Source: an uncultured Treponema sp.
Lineage (GTDB): Bacteria; Spirochaetota; Spirochaetia; Treponematales; Treponemataceae
NCBI GenBank assembly: GCA_900317625.1
Contig: ONHK01000002.1
Location: forward strand, 147,129-211,128
Length of the DNA: 64,000 bases
Direction: 5' to 3'
Below, piece after piece: positions 25,684-34,359 of the stretch. The stretch's first letter is position 1; each line of letters starts with the position of its first letter. A program made the position numbers and the translations under genes. Below the pieces are notes generated by a model. The model was not told where the DNA came from. It made no database searches and saw only the letters and a list, made by a program, of their open reading frames with translations.

Positions 25684-26018
25684 GATTTTGAATATTTTTG
25701 ACTCATTTCGGAAATCATTTTTAGGATAGGTTCGCGGGTTTCTTCAGGAAGCTTTTCTAGGGAAGAAATTGCTTTTGCAAATCTGCTGGAAGTATGACGC
25801 ATTCTGTAAAAATCTGTTTCAAATCCAGTTACTAAAAATTCTACAGTTGTATTCAAGGCTTCTGCAATCTTTACGGCTTTATCTGCTGTTGGAATTGAGC
25901 CGTTTGTCTTTAGATAGCTGCTGATTGTGTTTTCGTTGATTCCAGTTTTATCAGCAAGTTCCTTTGTTGTCATCTCAGTTATTTTTATAGCTTCTCTTAG
26001 ATTTTCAGCAAAAGTCAT
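25680..26018 (-). CDS. XRE family helix-turn-helix regulator
   Basis: 112 residues from the ATG at 26018 (MTFAENLREAIK); an ATG two codons earlier abuts the candidate -10 (TAAAAT, 26030-26025), so the inner one, 6 bases from it, fits better. Residues ~8-65 form the HTH: 'MTTKELADKTGINENTISSYL' with the tail 'NGSIPTADKAVKIAEALNTT' typical of phage-repressor-like regulators. The rest is a short helical tail. It faces a large lipoprotein gene; the 14-bp palindrome at 26061 is a candidate binding site. Confidence 0.85.
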   Translation of the reverse strand: MTFAENLREAIKITEMTTKELADKTGINENTISSYLKTNGSIPTADKAVKIAEALNTTVEFLVTGFETDFYRMRHTSSRFAKAISSLEKLPEETREPILKMISEMSQKYSKS

Positions 26019-26060
26019 ACTCATATTTTAGAAAAAAATTACCCGCAAACTTGCTAAATA

Positions 26061-26074
26061 AGTAAAATTTTACT
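26061..26074. promoter_or_regulatory. Perfect 14-bp palindrome, candidate XRE operator
   Basis: AGTAAAATTTTACT lies midway between the divergent XRE and lipoprotein genes. A looser GGTA-TTATTT-TACC repeat follows at about 26090-26103. Autoregulation is inferred from position only. Confidence 0.5.
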
Positions 26075-26162
26075 AAAACGTATTTAAATGGTATTATTTT
26101 ACCAGAAACGCATTTTAAAATATATCGGTGCGCTTTGTTTATCTAATCTATGGGAGATTTTT

Positions 26163-28664
26163 ATGAAAAAGAGTTTAAAAGTTTTTGCGGTTGTTTGTTC
26201 AATTGCATTCTTTTTGGGGCTTTCTGCCTGCTCGAATGGTTCTGATTCAGATTCTGGAGAAAATTCTGGCAGTACTTCTGGCGGAAGTTCTGGTGGTACA
26301 ACAACCGGAGGAACAACGACTGGAGGAGGAACATCCGGTTCTCATACAACTTCGCAGGTTATAAAAAGCGGACTGAAATTTGATTTTTCAAATGCAAAGG
26401 CGATTGCTGCGGTAGACAAAAATTCCTCTGGCAGGGCGGCATACAGCATTAATTCACGTGCGGCAACGACAAATTCTTCAATTGATGATTCACCGCTTTT
26501 AAAAATTCTTAATGACGGAAAATTTGAGTCTGCGCTTACTTTGGCTGACAATGCGAACCTTGCGAATATAAAAGAAATTTACAAGTCGCCTTTGGAAGAT
26601 TCAAATGATATTTTTATAGTTTTTGACGAAACCAGTTATTTTTATGATGAGCAAGTTACTGTTGATGAAAATGGAAATACGCTAAGTTCTAATACTGTGC
26701 AAAAGACATTGGGGCAGCTTGTTTGCATACATGAAGACAACACGATTGCGGACATTTTGAAAATTGATGGTTCAGACAATTCTTGGGATTATTATCAAAA
26801 TTACTTGAGTTTGGAAACTGACAAAGGCGTTATGTTCGATGCGGCCGGAAATCTTTATTACATGACAAGAAAATGGAATTCTTCTGGCGATATGAGCGTG
26901 GTTTACAAGTTTGACCCAAAAACAAACGAAATTACAGAACTTACAGCTCCTGTTGCCGGAACAAATTACAGTTCATTTAAAATTACAAAAGACGGAAAAA
27001 TTATTTTTGTAGAAGGTCAAAGAGATGGTTCTGGTTCTTCTGCAACATTTTTAAGGGCGATTCCTGTAGATAATCCGAATAATTTTTCTAATATTTATTA
27101 TTCTTCTGATGGTTCGAATTTGAATAACTGGATTTACAATGAAAAAAATGAAGTTATGTATTATGTAAGAGATAATGGATTGTATAAATCTGAAAGAAGT
27201 GGGGATTCTTTTAAGACTGGGGAATTATTTGGACACTCTACAGGAAATTATTTAAATGGAAGTAATTATTTTAATATGTCAGATTATATTTCTGTTGCAG
27301 ATTGGAGGACAAATGAAGTTTCTTATTGGAAAAATGGTGCTTGGGAAATAAAATTCAAGCTTGTTGATGACAATGGAATTTTGATTCCTGAAAATGTTGT
27401 AAAATACATAATAGAGTATTTCGCTTCTTGGAATTCTGTATATCTTTCTGTTGATGATGTTGATATTAGATTTGATGTGTTTAAGAATATAGAAGGCTAT
27501 GAAGATATTTACAATGCGACGAAAGGTTTGAAAAATGCGGAAGCAATAAAAGCTTTGGATACATTTAAACTTCGTAATTTATTTTATGATATTTTTGATA
27601 GTAATCATGGATATTATGGTTATACGAAGAACTATATAAATAAGTCTTCTGCTTACAAGCATAATCTTCTAGCTGACATTCTTTATGTAAAAGATTATGA
27701 TACATTGCTTTGTAATAGTGATGAGCCTATCAATAGTTCTACAGAAGTAAAAGGTACAGAATATTTTGGAAAAAATGGAGATTATTATTCAAATGATGGA
27801 AATATTAGTGTATTTTCAACTCAATCTGAACAAGGCTTTTTGGCAGTATTAGATAATTACAAAAAATCAGATGGTTCGGCAGATTATTCGGCAATTTTAA
27901 AGGATGCTTTTTCAGGATGTTACACACATGGCGAAAAAGAATTCAGGCTCGACACCTTTAAAGATGATGAAACTTATGGAGCTTTATATTCTGATTTGAC
28001 TGATGAAGCTGCCTTGAAATGGATTACCGAAGATGATGAGCGCCTGTTCTGGTTTGGAAATGCTTTTGCAGGAAAATGGGATGGAAATAAAACTGTTTAT
28101 GCTAAGAATTTTACAGATTTATTCTTCATAAAAGGCACTAATGAACCTGCTTTTAAGCAAACTCAACAACGTGTTAGTTATTGTTATGATATAAAAGACT
28201 ATACAGTTGATTCAGACGGTTCTTTGTGGGCTCGTTATACAAATACAACTTCTTCTTATGGCTCTGAAGATAAATATTTCTATTTTGTTCAAATTACAGA
28301 TTCAGATGGTTGTTTAATTAACGACTTTAATGAGGTAAATCTTCCGGAAGGCAAAGTTTCTCAGACTATAGAAAACGAAGGTGCTTTGTATATGAAGTAT
28401 TCTTTGCTAGATTCAAATGGTAATGAAACTGGTTTCCATCAGATTTACAAAGTAAATTTTGCAGACGGAAGTTATGTGAATATGTTCAAAAATGTTCCGA
28501 ACAACGAAAGGCTAGAAGTTGTTTCTTATTCTGTTGGTGCAGACCGTCTTTATTACAGTGCCGTCCGTGGAACTTCTGTGGAAAACGGTGTTGTAAGCAC
28601 TGTAACAAACGAATATAATCCGTTGGAAATCACCAAAAAACTTAGCGCAATTTATACGTTTTAA
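26163..28664 (+). CDS. Large surface lipoprotein, function unknown
   Basis: 833 residues from the ATG at 26163 with GGGAG 7 bases upstream; the open frame extends 25 codons further back but those codons lack signal-peptide logic. Signal peptide with lipobox LSAC, then a ~45-residue Ser/Gly/Thr-rich tether (repeats of GGTTT and SGGSS type). The long mature part is rich in Tyr, Asp, Asn and aromatic residues with short repeated phrases such as 'FDAAGNLYYMTRKW' and 'YDIKDYTVDSDGSLWARY', suggesting a beta-propeller-like fold. Not recognised as a known enzyme. The middle (about 27.1-27.7 kb) looks more AT-rich than the ends, which may mark recombination or fast change in a surface protein. Confidence 0.75.
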   Translation: MKKSLKVFAVVCSIAFFLGLSACSNGSDSDSGENSGSTSGGSSGGTTTGGTTTGGGTSGSHTTSQVIKSGLKFDFSNAKAIAAVDKNSSGRAAYSINSRAATTNSSIDDSPLLKILNDGKFESALTLADNANLANIKEIYKSPLEDSNDIFIVFDETSYFYDEQVTVDENGNTLSSNTVQKTLGQLVCIHEDNTIADILKIDGSDNSWDYYQNYLSLETDKGVMFDAAGNLYYMTRKWNSSGDMSVVYKFDPKTNEITELTAPVAGTNYSSFKITKDGKIIFVEGQRDGSGSSATFLRAIPVDNPNNFSNIYYSSDGSNLNNWIYNEKNEVMYYVRDNGLYKSERSGDSFKTGELFGHSTGNYLNGSNYFNMSDYISVADWRTNEVSYWKNGAWEIKFKLVDDNGILIPENVVKYIIEYFASWNSVYLSVDDVDIRFDVFKNIEGYEDIYNATKGLKNAEAIKALDTFKLRNLFYDIFDSNHGYYGYTKNYINKSSAYKHNLLADILYVKDYDTLLCNSDEPINSSTEVKGTEYFGKNGDYYSNDGNISVFSTQSEQGFLAVLDNYKKSDGSADYSAILKDAFSGCYTHGEKEFRLDTFKDDETYGALYSDLTDEAALKWITEDDERLFWFGNAFAGKWDGNKTVYAKNFTDLFFIKGTNEPAFKQTQQRVSYCYDIKDYTVDSDGSLWARYTNTTSSYGSEDKYFYFVQITDSDGCLINDFNEVNLPEGKVSQTIENEGALYMKYSLLDSNGNETGFHQIYKVNFADGSYVNMFKNVPNNERLEVVSYSVGADRLYYSAVRGTSVENGVVSTVTNEYNPLEITKKLSAIYTF

Positions 28665-28695
28665 TTGGTTTTAGGTCATTTTCCCATATAACAAA

Positions 28696-28731
28696 AAAGC
28701 CACCCTTTGTATATAACGAAAGGGTGGCTTT
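28696..28731. terminator. Bidirectional intrinsic terminator
   Basis: AAAGCCACCCTTT / AAAGGGTGGCTTT stem (13 bp, loop about 9), with T-runs on both strands. It ends the lipoprotein gene and, on the minus strand, ettA. Confidence 0.85.
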
Positions 28732-28756
28732 ACTTTTTGTTCGTCTTTATTTTTTG

Positions 28757-30493
28757 CTATCTTGAAAGTTTTCTGTAAACGGTTCGTTTTGGAACGCTTG
28801 CGTCTTCACCGAACTGTTCTTTTTTCCATTCTGCGTATTCTGACCAGTTTCCTTCAAAGAATCGTACTTCTGAATTGTTTTCAAAGGCCAAAATGTGTGT
28901 GCAGATGCGGTCCAAGAACCAGCGGTCGTGGCTAACAACAAGTGCGCAGCCAGCGAAATCTTCAAGTGCTTCTTCTAACGCTCGGACTGTTTGTACATCC
29001 AAATCGTTTGTTGGTTCGTCAAAAAGCAATACATTTCCGGCTTCTTTTAGCATCATTCCAAGGTTCAGGCGGTTTTTTTCGCCACCAGAAAGTACGCTGA
29101 CTTTTTTGTTCTGGTCTGGACCTGCAAAATTGAACCAACCGCAATATGCGTGGGCGTTTACTTCTCGAACGCCACCTTCCATCGGTCTGCCTTTTTCATC
29201 AACTGCGCCGAGTTTTATCATATCTGCACCGCCGCCAAGTGTTTCGTAAACAGTCTTGTTTGGATCAAGTCCGCTTCTCATCTGATCAACATATACAAGT
29301 TTTACGGTTGAACCGACTTTTACTTCGCCGCTGTCTGGTTTTTCTCCATTTGGAAGGCCTGCCGCATCTGCAATCAATTTAAAAAGCGTAGTTTTTCCAG
29401 CGCCGTTTGGACCAACGATTCCAACAATTGCTCCAGCCGGAATATGAACATTCAGCTTATCAAAAAGAAGTTTATCGCCATACGCTTTCGTAAGATTTTC
29501 CAAATCAATAACTTGGTTTCCAAGTCTAGGGCCTGCAGGAATTGAAATTTGCGTGTCTTTCAGTTGCGCTTTTGATTCCTGGGACATAAGTTCGTTGTAG
29601 CGTGAAATATGTTCCTTGTGTTTTGCCTGGCGACCTTTTGCGCCCATGTGAATCCATTCCAGTTCTCGCTGAATTTCTTTTTGTCTTGCTGTTTCGTTTT
29701 TGTTTTCTTGTGCAAGTCGGGCATTTTTCTGTTCAAGCCAGCTTGTGTAATTTCCTTTGAACGGATAACCTTCGCCGCGGTCAAGCTCAAGAATCCAGCC
29801 AGCAACTTCATCAAGAAAATATCGGTCGTGAGTTACAGCAATTACTGTTCCTGGATAATCGTGAAGATGTTTTTCCAGCCAAGCGACAGTTTCTGCGTCC
29901 AAATGGTTTGTCGGTTCGTCAAGAAGCAAAATGTCCGGTTTTTGAAGCAAAAGTCGGCAAAGGGCAACTCGTCGGCGTTCACCACCGGAAAGTACATCAA
30001 CAATTTGGTCCGGTGGAGGGCAACGCAATGCATCCATTGCAAGTTCAAGATTATTGTCCAAATTCCAAGCATCTAAAGCGTCAAGTTTTTCTTGAACTTC
30101 ACCTTGACGCGCGCAAAGTTTATCTATATCTGCATCTGGATCGCCAAATGCTTCATTGATTTTGTCAAATTCTTCAAGGAGCGCAGTGATTTCTTTTACG
30201 CTTTCTTTTACAGTTTCAAGAACGGTTTTTCCTGGAGTTAATTGAGGTTCCTGTTCAAGGTAACCAATTGTGTATCCTGGAGCTAATTTTGTTTCGCCGG
30301 AAAAATCTTTGTCAACACCGGCAAGAATTTTAAAAAGAGAAGATTTACCAGAGCCATTTGCACCAATAACGCCGATTTTTGCACCATAATAATAAGAAAT
30401 GCTTACATCTTTTAAAACAACTTTTGTTCCGTAAGCGCGTGTAACACGATCCATCGTGTAAATAATTTTTTTGTCATCGAATGTTTTAGCCAT
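28757..30493 (-). CDS. ettA: Energy-dependent translational throttle protein EttA (ABC-F)
   Basis: 578 residues from the ATG at 30493 (MAKTFDDKKIIYTMDRV); a longer frame upstream is spurious. Two ABC domains: Walker A 'GANGSGKSSL' and 'GPNGAGKTTL', signatures 'LSGGERRRVAL' and 'LSGGEKNRLNL', Walker B 'LLLDEPTNHLD' and 'LLFDEPTNDLD', with the linker between ('RQAKHKEHISRYNEL') that reaches the peptidyl-transferase centre in ABC-F proteins. The EttA-type tail 'KRTVYRKLSR' is present. It binds the ribosomal E site and tunes translation to ATP/ADP. A TATAAT lies 7 bases before the ATG and no ribosome site is visible. Confidence 0.95.
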   Translation of the reverse strand: MAKTFDDKKIIYTMDRVTRAYGTKVVLKDVSISYYYGAKIGVIGANGSGKSSLFKILAGVDKDFSGETKLAPGYTIGYLEQEPQLTPGKTVLETVKESVKEITALLEEFDKINEAFGDPDADIDKLCARQGEVQEKLDALDAWNLDNNLELAMDALRCPPPDQIVDVLSGGERRRVALCRLLLQKPDILLLDEPTNHLDAETVAWLEKHLHDYPGTVIAVTHDRYFLDEVAGWILELDRGEGYPFKGNYTSWLEQKNARLAQENKNETARQKEIQRELEWIHMGAKGRQAKHKEHISRYNELMSQESKAQLKDTQISIPAGPRLGNQVIDLENLTKAYGDKLLFDKLNVHIPAGAIVGIVGPNGAGKTTLFKLIADAAGLPNGEKPDSGEVKVGSTVKLVYVDQMRSGLDPNKTVYETLGGGADMIKLGAVDEKGRPMEGGVREVNAHAYCGWFNFAGPDQNKKVSVLSGGEKNRLNLGMMLKEAGNVLLFDEPTNDLDVQTVRALEEALEDFAGCALVVSHDRWFLDRICTHILAFENNSEVRFFEGNWSEYAEWKKEQFGEDASVPKRTVYRKLSR

Positions 30494-30500
30494 AAAATAT

Positions 30501-30508
30501 ATTATAAT
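30501..30508. promoter_or_regulatory. Shared palindromic -10 for divergent ettA and the SAP gene
   Basis: ATTATAAT reads as TATAAT on both strands (30506-30501 minus, 30503-30508 plus). The minus copy sits 7 bases before ettA; the plus copy lies 41 bases before the SAP gene, which has its own AAGGA. Confidence 0.6.
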
Positions 30509-30549
30509 AGATAAAAGATTAAAATAGAAGAGTTGAAAAGGATGTAAAG

Positions 30550-31155
30550 ATGGTTGAGGAACGGCCGGAGTTGAATTTGGAATTGAGCGCGGAAACTTTC
30601 CGCCAATATTATTATCTAAAAGAAGAATTGGTGGATTTTTGCCGTAAAAATGATTTGCAGGCGACAGGAAGCAAAACTGAACTTGCTGAGCGGATTTCAA
30701 TTTTCTTGGAAAGCGGAAAAAGAACACAAGCCGAACATAAAACTCGAAAACCTCAATCTATCGGCAAAGCAACTTCCGGTGAAATAAAACTTGATAACAT
30801 AATAGAAGAAAACTTTGTTTGTAGCGAAAAACATCGGGCTTTTTTCAAGGAACAGATTGGAAAAAGTTTTTCGTTCAACGTGGCTTTTCAAAAATGGCTA
30901 AAGTCGAATGCCGGAAAAACTTATGCGGACGCAATCGTCGCTTATCATCAGATTTTGCAAGAAAAAAAGACAAACGGCAAAGGCGAAATCGAAAAACAAT
31001 TTGAATACAACACATACATCCGAGACTTTTTTGCCGCGAACAAAAACAAGACGCTTTCGCAGGCGATAAAATGCTGGAAATTCAAAAAAAGCCAAAAAGG
31101 GTCAAACAAATACGAAGATTCAGACTTAGTGGCTTTGGAAAAAACGGAGAGCTGA
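30550..31155 (+). CDS. SAP-domain protein with DUF6434-like region
   Basis: 201 residues. Residues ~10-56 are a SAP motif ('LKEELVDFCRKNDLQATGSK' then 'TELAERISIFLESG'), a helix-extended loop-helix that binds DNA or sometimes RNA. Residues ~70-190 match what I recall as the DUF6434 type ('FCSEKHRAFFKEQIGKSFSF' like, 'FQKWLKSNAGKTYADAIVAY'), a conserved region with no known function; a second similar phrase ('IRDFFAANKNKTLSQAIKCW') looks like a repeat of the first. The stop is followed at once by the ATG of the next gene, so the two proteins are likely made together. Base use looks richer in G and C than around it. Confidence 0.75.
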   Translation: MVEERPELNLELSAETFRQYYYLKEELVDFCRKNDLQATGSKTELAERISIFLESGKRTQAEHKTRKPQSIGKATSGEIKLDNIIEENFVCSEKHRAFFKEQIGKSFSFNVAFQKWLKSNAGKTYADAIVAYHQILQEKKTNGKGEIEKQFEYNTYIRDFFAANKNKTLSQAIKCWKFKKSQKGSNKYEDSDLVALEKTES

Positions 31156-31956
31156 ATGAAAATAAAAATAGGAAACTTTGACTGCACGGAATGTTGGGAC
31201 GGCATTTTTTACAAGAAACTTTCTGCATTCCCAAAAATAACGGACTGGGAAATTCAGACGGTTCTGGATTTTATCGCCTACGAAAAACTTTACGGCCGCG
31301 AATGTCAAATCGAAGCTAGCGATGAAATTATTTCGAAAATCGAGCAGTTCAAATCACAATACAAAACTCGCCTTTCCGCTCCGGCAAAAATCACGGAATG
31401 TACCGCCTGTCCCACTTACAAAGGCTGCATGACCGATTTTGTGTGCCACACTTCTCCAGTGGAAAATGCTGTGAAAATCTTGGATTGTGGCTCGCTTCTT
31501 TCGCCGGTAAAGGCGCGTAAAATGAGCGGTGAGGAACTTGCAAAGGAGGCCAGAAATGCGGCAAAAGACCCGGCGGATTATTTTGAATACATCATGTTCG
31601 CTTGGGGAAACTGTCAGGCTGGCGACCGGCTTGTAATGGAACGAAAGCTGAAGCGGTTTCCCAACGAAAAGGATTTGAGCGAGGATTTTACTCCCGGCGT
31701 AAGATTTTTCTTTAACTATAAAAAACTATGCACGCACCCGAATGCGGTTTTTGAAGGCGTTCTTCCGCTTAAAATAAAGGATGAAGTGATTTTAAAAGAC
31801 TGGATTCACGCAATTGTTGTGCCGGAAAACGAGCGCGCCGCTTTGGAAAGACACATTCCGCAGAATCTTGCGCAAAAAGTTCACTTTGTAAAAAACGACT
31901 GCAAAGACATCTGGGCTTGGTCAGAAAAAGTATACGAATTCATAAAAAAGGTTTGA
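31156..31956 (+). CDS. Uncharacterised protein with possible ADP-ribosyltransferase-like fold
   Basis: 266 residues, start abutting the SAP-gene stop. Residues ~1-75 are an acidic helical part. A Cys cluster 'CTACPTYKGC' followed by a fourth Cys (C-x2-C-x5-C-x5-C) lies near residues 79-95 and could hold zinc or an Fe-S centre. Directly after comes 'CHTSPVENAVKILDCGSLLS', which resembles the 'H.T....I...GL.S' opening of DarT/Tpt1-type ADP-ribosyltransferases, and a later 'AVFEGVLPLKIKDEV' may be the strand-loop region. The match is weak and by eye. Proteins of this kind are sometimes labelled 'phosphate ABC transporter ATPase', but no Walker motifs exist here. C-ending codons and G+C appear raised. 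Confidence 0.5.
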   Translation: MKIKIGNFDCTECWDGIFYKKLSAFPKITDWEIQTVLDFIAYEKLYGRECQIEASDEIISKIEQFKSQYKTRLSAPAKITECTACPTYKGCMTDFVCHTSPVENAVKILDCGSLLSPVKARKMSGEELAKEARNAAKDPADYFEYIMFAWGNCQAGDRLVMERKLKRFPNEKDLSEDFTPGVRFFFNYKKLCTHPNAVFEGVLPLKIKDEVILKDWIHAIVVPENERAALERHIPQNLAQKVHFVKNDCKDIWAWSEKVYEFIKKV

Positions 31957-31962
31957 GAAAAA

Positions 31963-32025
31963 ATGAAGAACGAACTTTTACGGAATCTTAAAAAAACTTC
32001 ATACAACGGAATTCGGCGCTATTAA
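31963..32025 (+). pseudogene. Possible 20-codon gene remnant
   Basis: ATG 6 bases after the previous stop opens MKNELLRNLKKTSYNGIRRY and then stops. It may be a leftover N-terminus of a third module gene or chance. The rest of 32026-32116 is A+T-rich and holds the uppP promoter region (TATATT and AAGGG). Confidence 0.2.
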
Positions 32026-32116
32026 ATTGTAAATTTTTTGCAAAATTTTAAAATAAACTAAGAATTCTCTTTTTTTTATTAAGAAAAAATGCTATATTTT
32101 TTACAAGGGTTTTATT

Positions 32117-32977
32117 ATGACATTGATTCAAAGTATTCTTTTGGGAATTTTACAAGGTATTGCGGAATTTCTTCCGATTTCTTCTAGCGGACATCTTGCG
32201 GTTGTGCAGAATCTTTTTGGGCTTGAGGACGTTCCTTTGTTGTATGATGTTTTTTTACACTTGGCGACATTGCTTGCGGTTTGCATTTATTTTAGAAAAT
32301 CAATTTGGAAGCTTTTAAAGGTTTTTGGGCGGCTAATTGCGCGTCATCCTGCACCAGCAGAAGTTGATGAGAGTGACATTCTTTGCGGAACAGAAGCTCG
32401 TGGTAGAAAAACAATTATTGCGTTGATTGTTTCTACTATTATTACTGGGGCAATTGGTGTTGGAACTAGTAAATTGATTCCAGAACTTTCTATAAAATTT
32501 ACTTGTGCCGGTTTTTTGTTAACTGCTTGTCTGCTGATTTTTTCTTCTGTTATTGAAAAAAAATCTGTTGCAAAAGCTAAAGATTCGTCAGAATCAGAAA
32601 CTAAAGGTATTTCTGTTTTGCAGGCTGCTGTGATTGGTTTTATGCAGGGGGTTGGAACTTTGCCGGGCATCAGCCGTTCTGGTTCAACAATTGCTGGTGC
32701 TCAACTTTGCGGAGTGGAACGTGGTGCTGCCGGTGAATATTCATTCCTTGTTTCTATTTTTGCGATTCTTGGAGCATTTGTTCTGGAATTAAAAGATTTG
32801 GGAGAAGTTTCCTCATCAATTGGGGCGGGAATTGTGATTGCCGGTTGTGTTTCGGCTTTTGTTTTTGGTTATTTTGCGTTGGCTTGCCTTATGAAAATTA
32901 TCAAAAAAGGTAAGCTTGAATGGTTTGCGGCATATTTGATTCCGGTTGGAATTTTAGGATTGATTTTCTTGAAATAG
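32117..32977 (+). CDS. uppP: Undecaprenyl-diphosphatase
   Basis: 286 residues, BacA/UppP family. The two catalytic signatures are intact: 'GIAEFLPISSSGHL' (residues 14-27) and 'GTLPGISRSGSTIAGA' (about 179-194). Eight or so hydrophobic helices. It recycles undecaprenyl pyrophosphate to the monophosphate carrier used in peptidoglycan synthesis and can give bacitracin resistance. AAGGG 8 bases upstream supports the ATG. It meets the LysR gene end to end with 3 bases between stops. Confidence 0.95.
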   Translation: MTLIQSILLGILQGIAEFLPISSSGHLAVVQNLFGLEDVPLLYDVFLHLATLLAVCIYFRKSIWKLLKVFGRLIARHPAPAEVDESDILCGTEARGRKTIIALIVSTIITGAIGVGTSKLIPELSIKFTCAGFLLTACLLIFSSVIEKKSVAKAKDSSESETKGISVLQAAVIGFMQGVGTLPGISRSGSTIAGAQLCGVERGAAGEYSFLVSIFAILGAFVLELKDLGEVSSSIGAGIVIAGCVSAFVFGYFALACLMKIIKKGKLEWFAAYLIPVGILGLIFLK

Positions 32978-32980
32978 AAA

Positions 32981-33880
32981 TTACTTTTCCCCAAGACTTG
33001 CCATCTTAAAATATCCTGTAAGAAATTTGTAAAAATTTTCAACGTGACTGTTTTCAGCTTTGTTTTTCTTGCAGGTGATTAGGATGTCTCGTTTGCAGTC
33101 AGGTTTTGTGATTTTTAAAAGTTTGACTCGTGAAGTATCCAGCGCGCCCCACGAAAATTCCGGCCAAAATCCAATTCCTATGTTCGCGGCAATCATGTTT
33201 TTTACAGAAGCGGGGTTGTCACTTTCAAAAATTATGTTTGGTTTTATTCCTGCATCAATGCAATATTTGTCGCAGATTGAGCGAAGATGTTTTGAGCCTA
33301 AAAGCGCGACAAATCCCCATTTTTCGCAGACGGATTTTATTTCATTGAATGTGATTTCATTTTTTTCTTTAAATTCGGGAATATTCGGAACAGCCAGATA
33401 GATTTTTTCTGTGCAGATAAAATTTGAATCATCAGATGTTCTGTTTTCTTGCGTTTGCGCGGAAATTTCTGTTGTAATTCTTATGTCATCCAAATCATTT
33501 TTTTCGTTCTGATGAATTTGAATATGAAGTTCATCGTCGATTTTTTGATATTCAATAATTGCTTCTGTTACAAGTGATGATGCCGCTAAAACATTCAGAT
33601 GGATTGTTGCGTTTTCAGTTTTTGCCATTTCTCTAAGATTTTCTGGCAGCTCATTCAGGCTTTTTATAAGTGGTTCAAGTTTTTCGTAAAAATATTTTCC
33701 GTAAGGCGTAAGAACTATGTTCCGTCCTTTTGAAGAAAATAATGGAACTTCAAGTTCGTTTTCCAGCCGATGGATTGCTTGGGTTAAAGCTGGCTGGGCA
33801 ACGTGCAGAATTTCTGCGCTTCGTGTTACATGCTGAGTTTTTGCCACTTCAAGAAAATATTTAAGTTGAGTAAGTTCCAT
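32981..33880 (-). CDS. LysR family transcriptional regulator
   Basis: 299 residues. N-terminal winged HTH: 'MELTQLKYFLEVAKTQHVTR' followed by 'AQPALTQAIHRLENELEVPLF', the textbook LysR pattern. Residues ~90-295 are the substrate-binding-like effector domain, whose effector is not evident. It is divergent from the PQ-loop gene and its start codon lies in a 16-bp palindrome, so it likely controls that gene and itself. Confidence 0.92.
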   Translation of the reverse strand: MELTQLKYFLEVAKTQHVTRSAEILHVAQPALTQAIHRLENELEVPLFSSKGRNIVLTPYGKYFYEKLEPLIKSLNELPENLREMAKTENATIHLNVLAASSLVTEAIIEYQKIDDELHIQIHQNEKNDLDDIRITTEISAQTQENRTSDDSNFICTEKIYLAVPNIPEFKEKNEITFNEIKSVCEKWGFVALLGSKHLRSICDKYCIDAGIKPNIIFESDNPASVKNMIAANIGIGFWPEFSWGALDTSRVKLLKITKPDCKRDILITCKKNKAENSHVENFYKFLTGYFKMASLGEK

Positions 33881-33894
33881 AAAATCGATTTTAT
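33879..33894. promoter_or_regulatory. Perfect 16-bp palindrome over the lysR start, candidate operator
   Basis: ATAAAATCGATTTTAT fits the LysR T-N11-A plan. It includes two bases of the start codon and a minus-strand TAAAAT 7 bases before the ATG. Confidence 0.6.
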
Positions 33895-33988
33895 ATTAAT
33901 AAGAAAAAATTATCAATATTATAAAAAAGATATATTGGAAGTTATTAAAGAAAAGCATTATCTTTATAAACGAAAAGAGGTAGAAAAA

Positions 33989-34306
33989 ATGGCTGAAATC
34001 TTAGAATCTGTAATGTTAATTTGTTTTGGACTTTCATGGCCAATCAATGTTTGGAAGAATATCAAATCAAAGACTGCAAAAAATATGAGTTTGAAATTCG
34101 TTCTTCTTATAATTGTTGGTTACATTGCAGGAATTATTGCAAAACTTTCAAAAGGTGCAATAAATTATGTTTTGGTTGTTTATATTCTTAATCTTGCAAT
34201 TGTAAGTGTAAATGTTGTTGTTTACTTTGTAAACAAACGTTATGACCAGGCTAGAGCTGCTGCTGTTGCAAATAAGCCTGTTGTAAATATGAAAAACGTT
34301 GGCTAA
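33989..34306 (+). CDS. PQ-loop / SemiSWEET-like small membrane protein
   Basis: 105 residues from the ATG at 33989 with AAGAGG 8 bases upstream; a longer open frame into the LysR gene is not needed. Three helices: 'ILESVMLICFGLSWPINVWK', 'SLKFVLLIIVGYIAGIIAKL', 'YVLVVYILNLAIVSVNVVVY'. The Pro in 'SWPINVWKNIKSKTAKNMS' sits where PQ-loop proteins have Pro-Gln. SemiSWEETs dimerise to carry sugars; the substrate here is unknown. Divergent from the LysR gene, its likely regulator. Confidence 0.7.
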   Translation: MAEILESVMLICFGLSWPINVWKNIKSKTAKNMSLKFVLLIIVGYIAGIIAKLSKGAINYVLVVYILNLAIVSVNVVVYFVNKRYDQARAAAVANKPVVNMKNVG

Positions 34307-34359
34307 TTGCCATTCTTTTCTGTTGTAAAAATCCATGTTATAATTTTTAAGAGGTTTTT

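Noticed and set aside
30494..30727. Upstream extension of ettA by 78 codons
   Set aside because: It would run through the divergent promoter and into the SAP gene; the ATG at 30493 matches the family start and has a -10 at the proper distance.
31156..31956. ABC transporter ATPase identity
   Set aside because: No Walker A, signature or Walker B motif exists in the protein.
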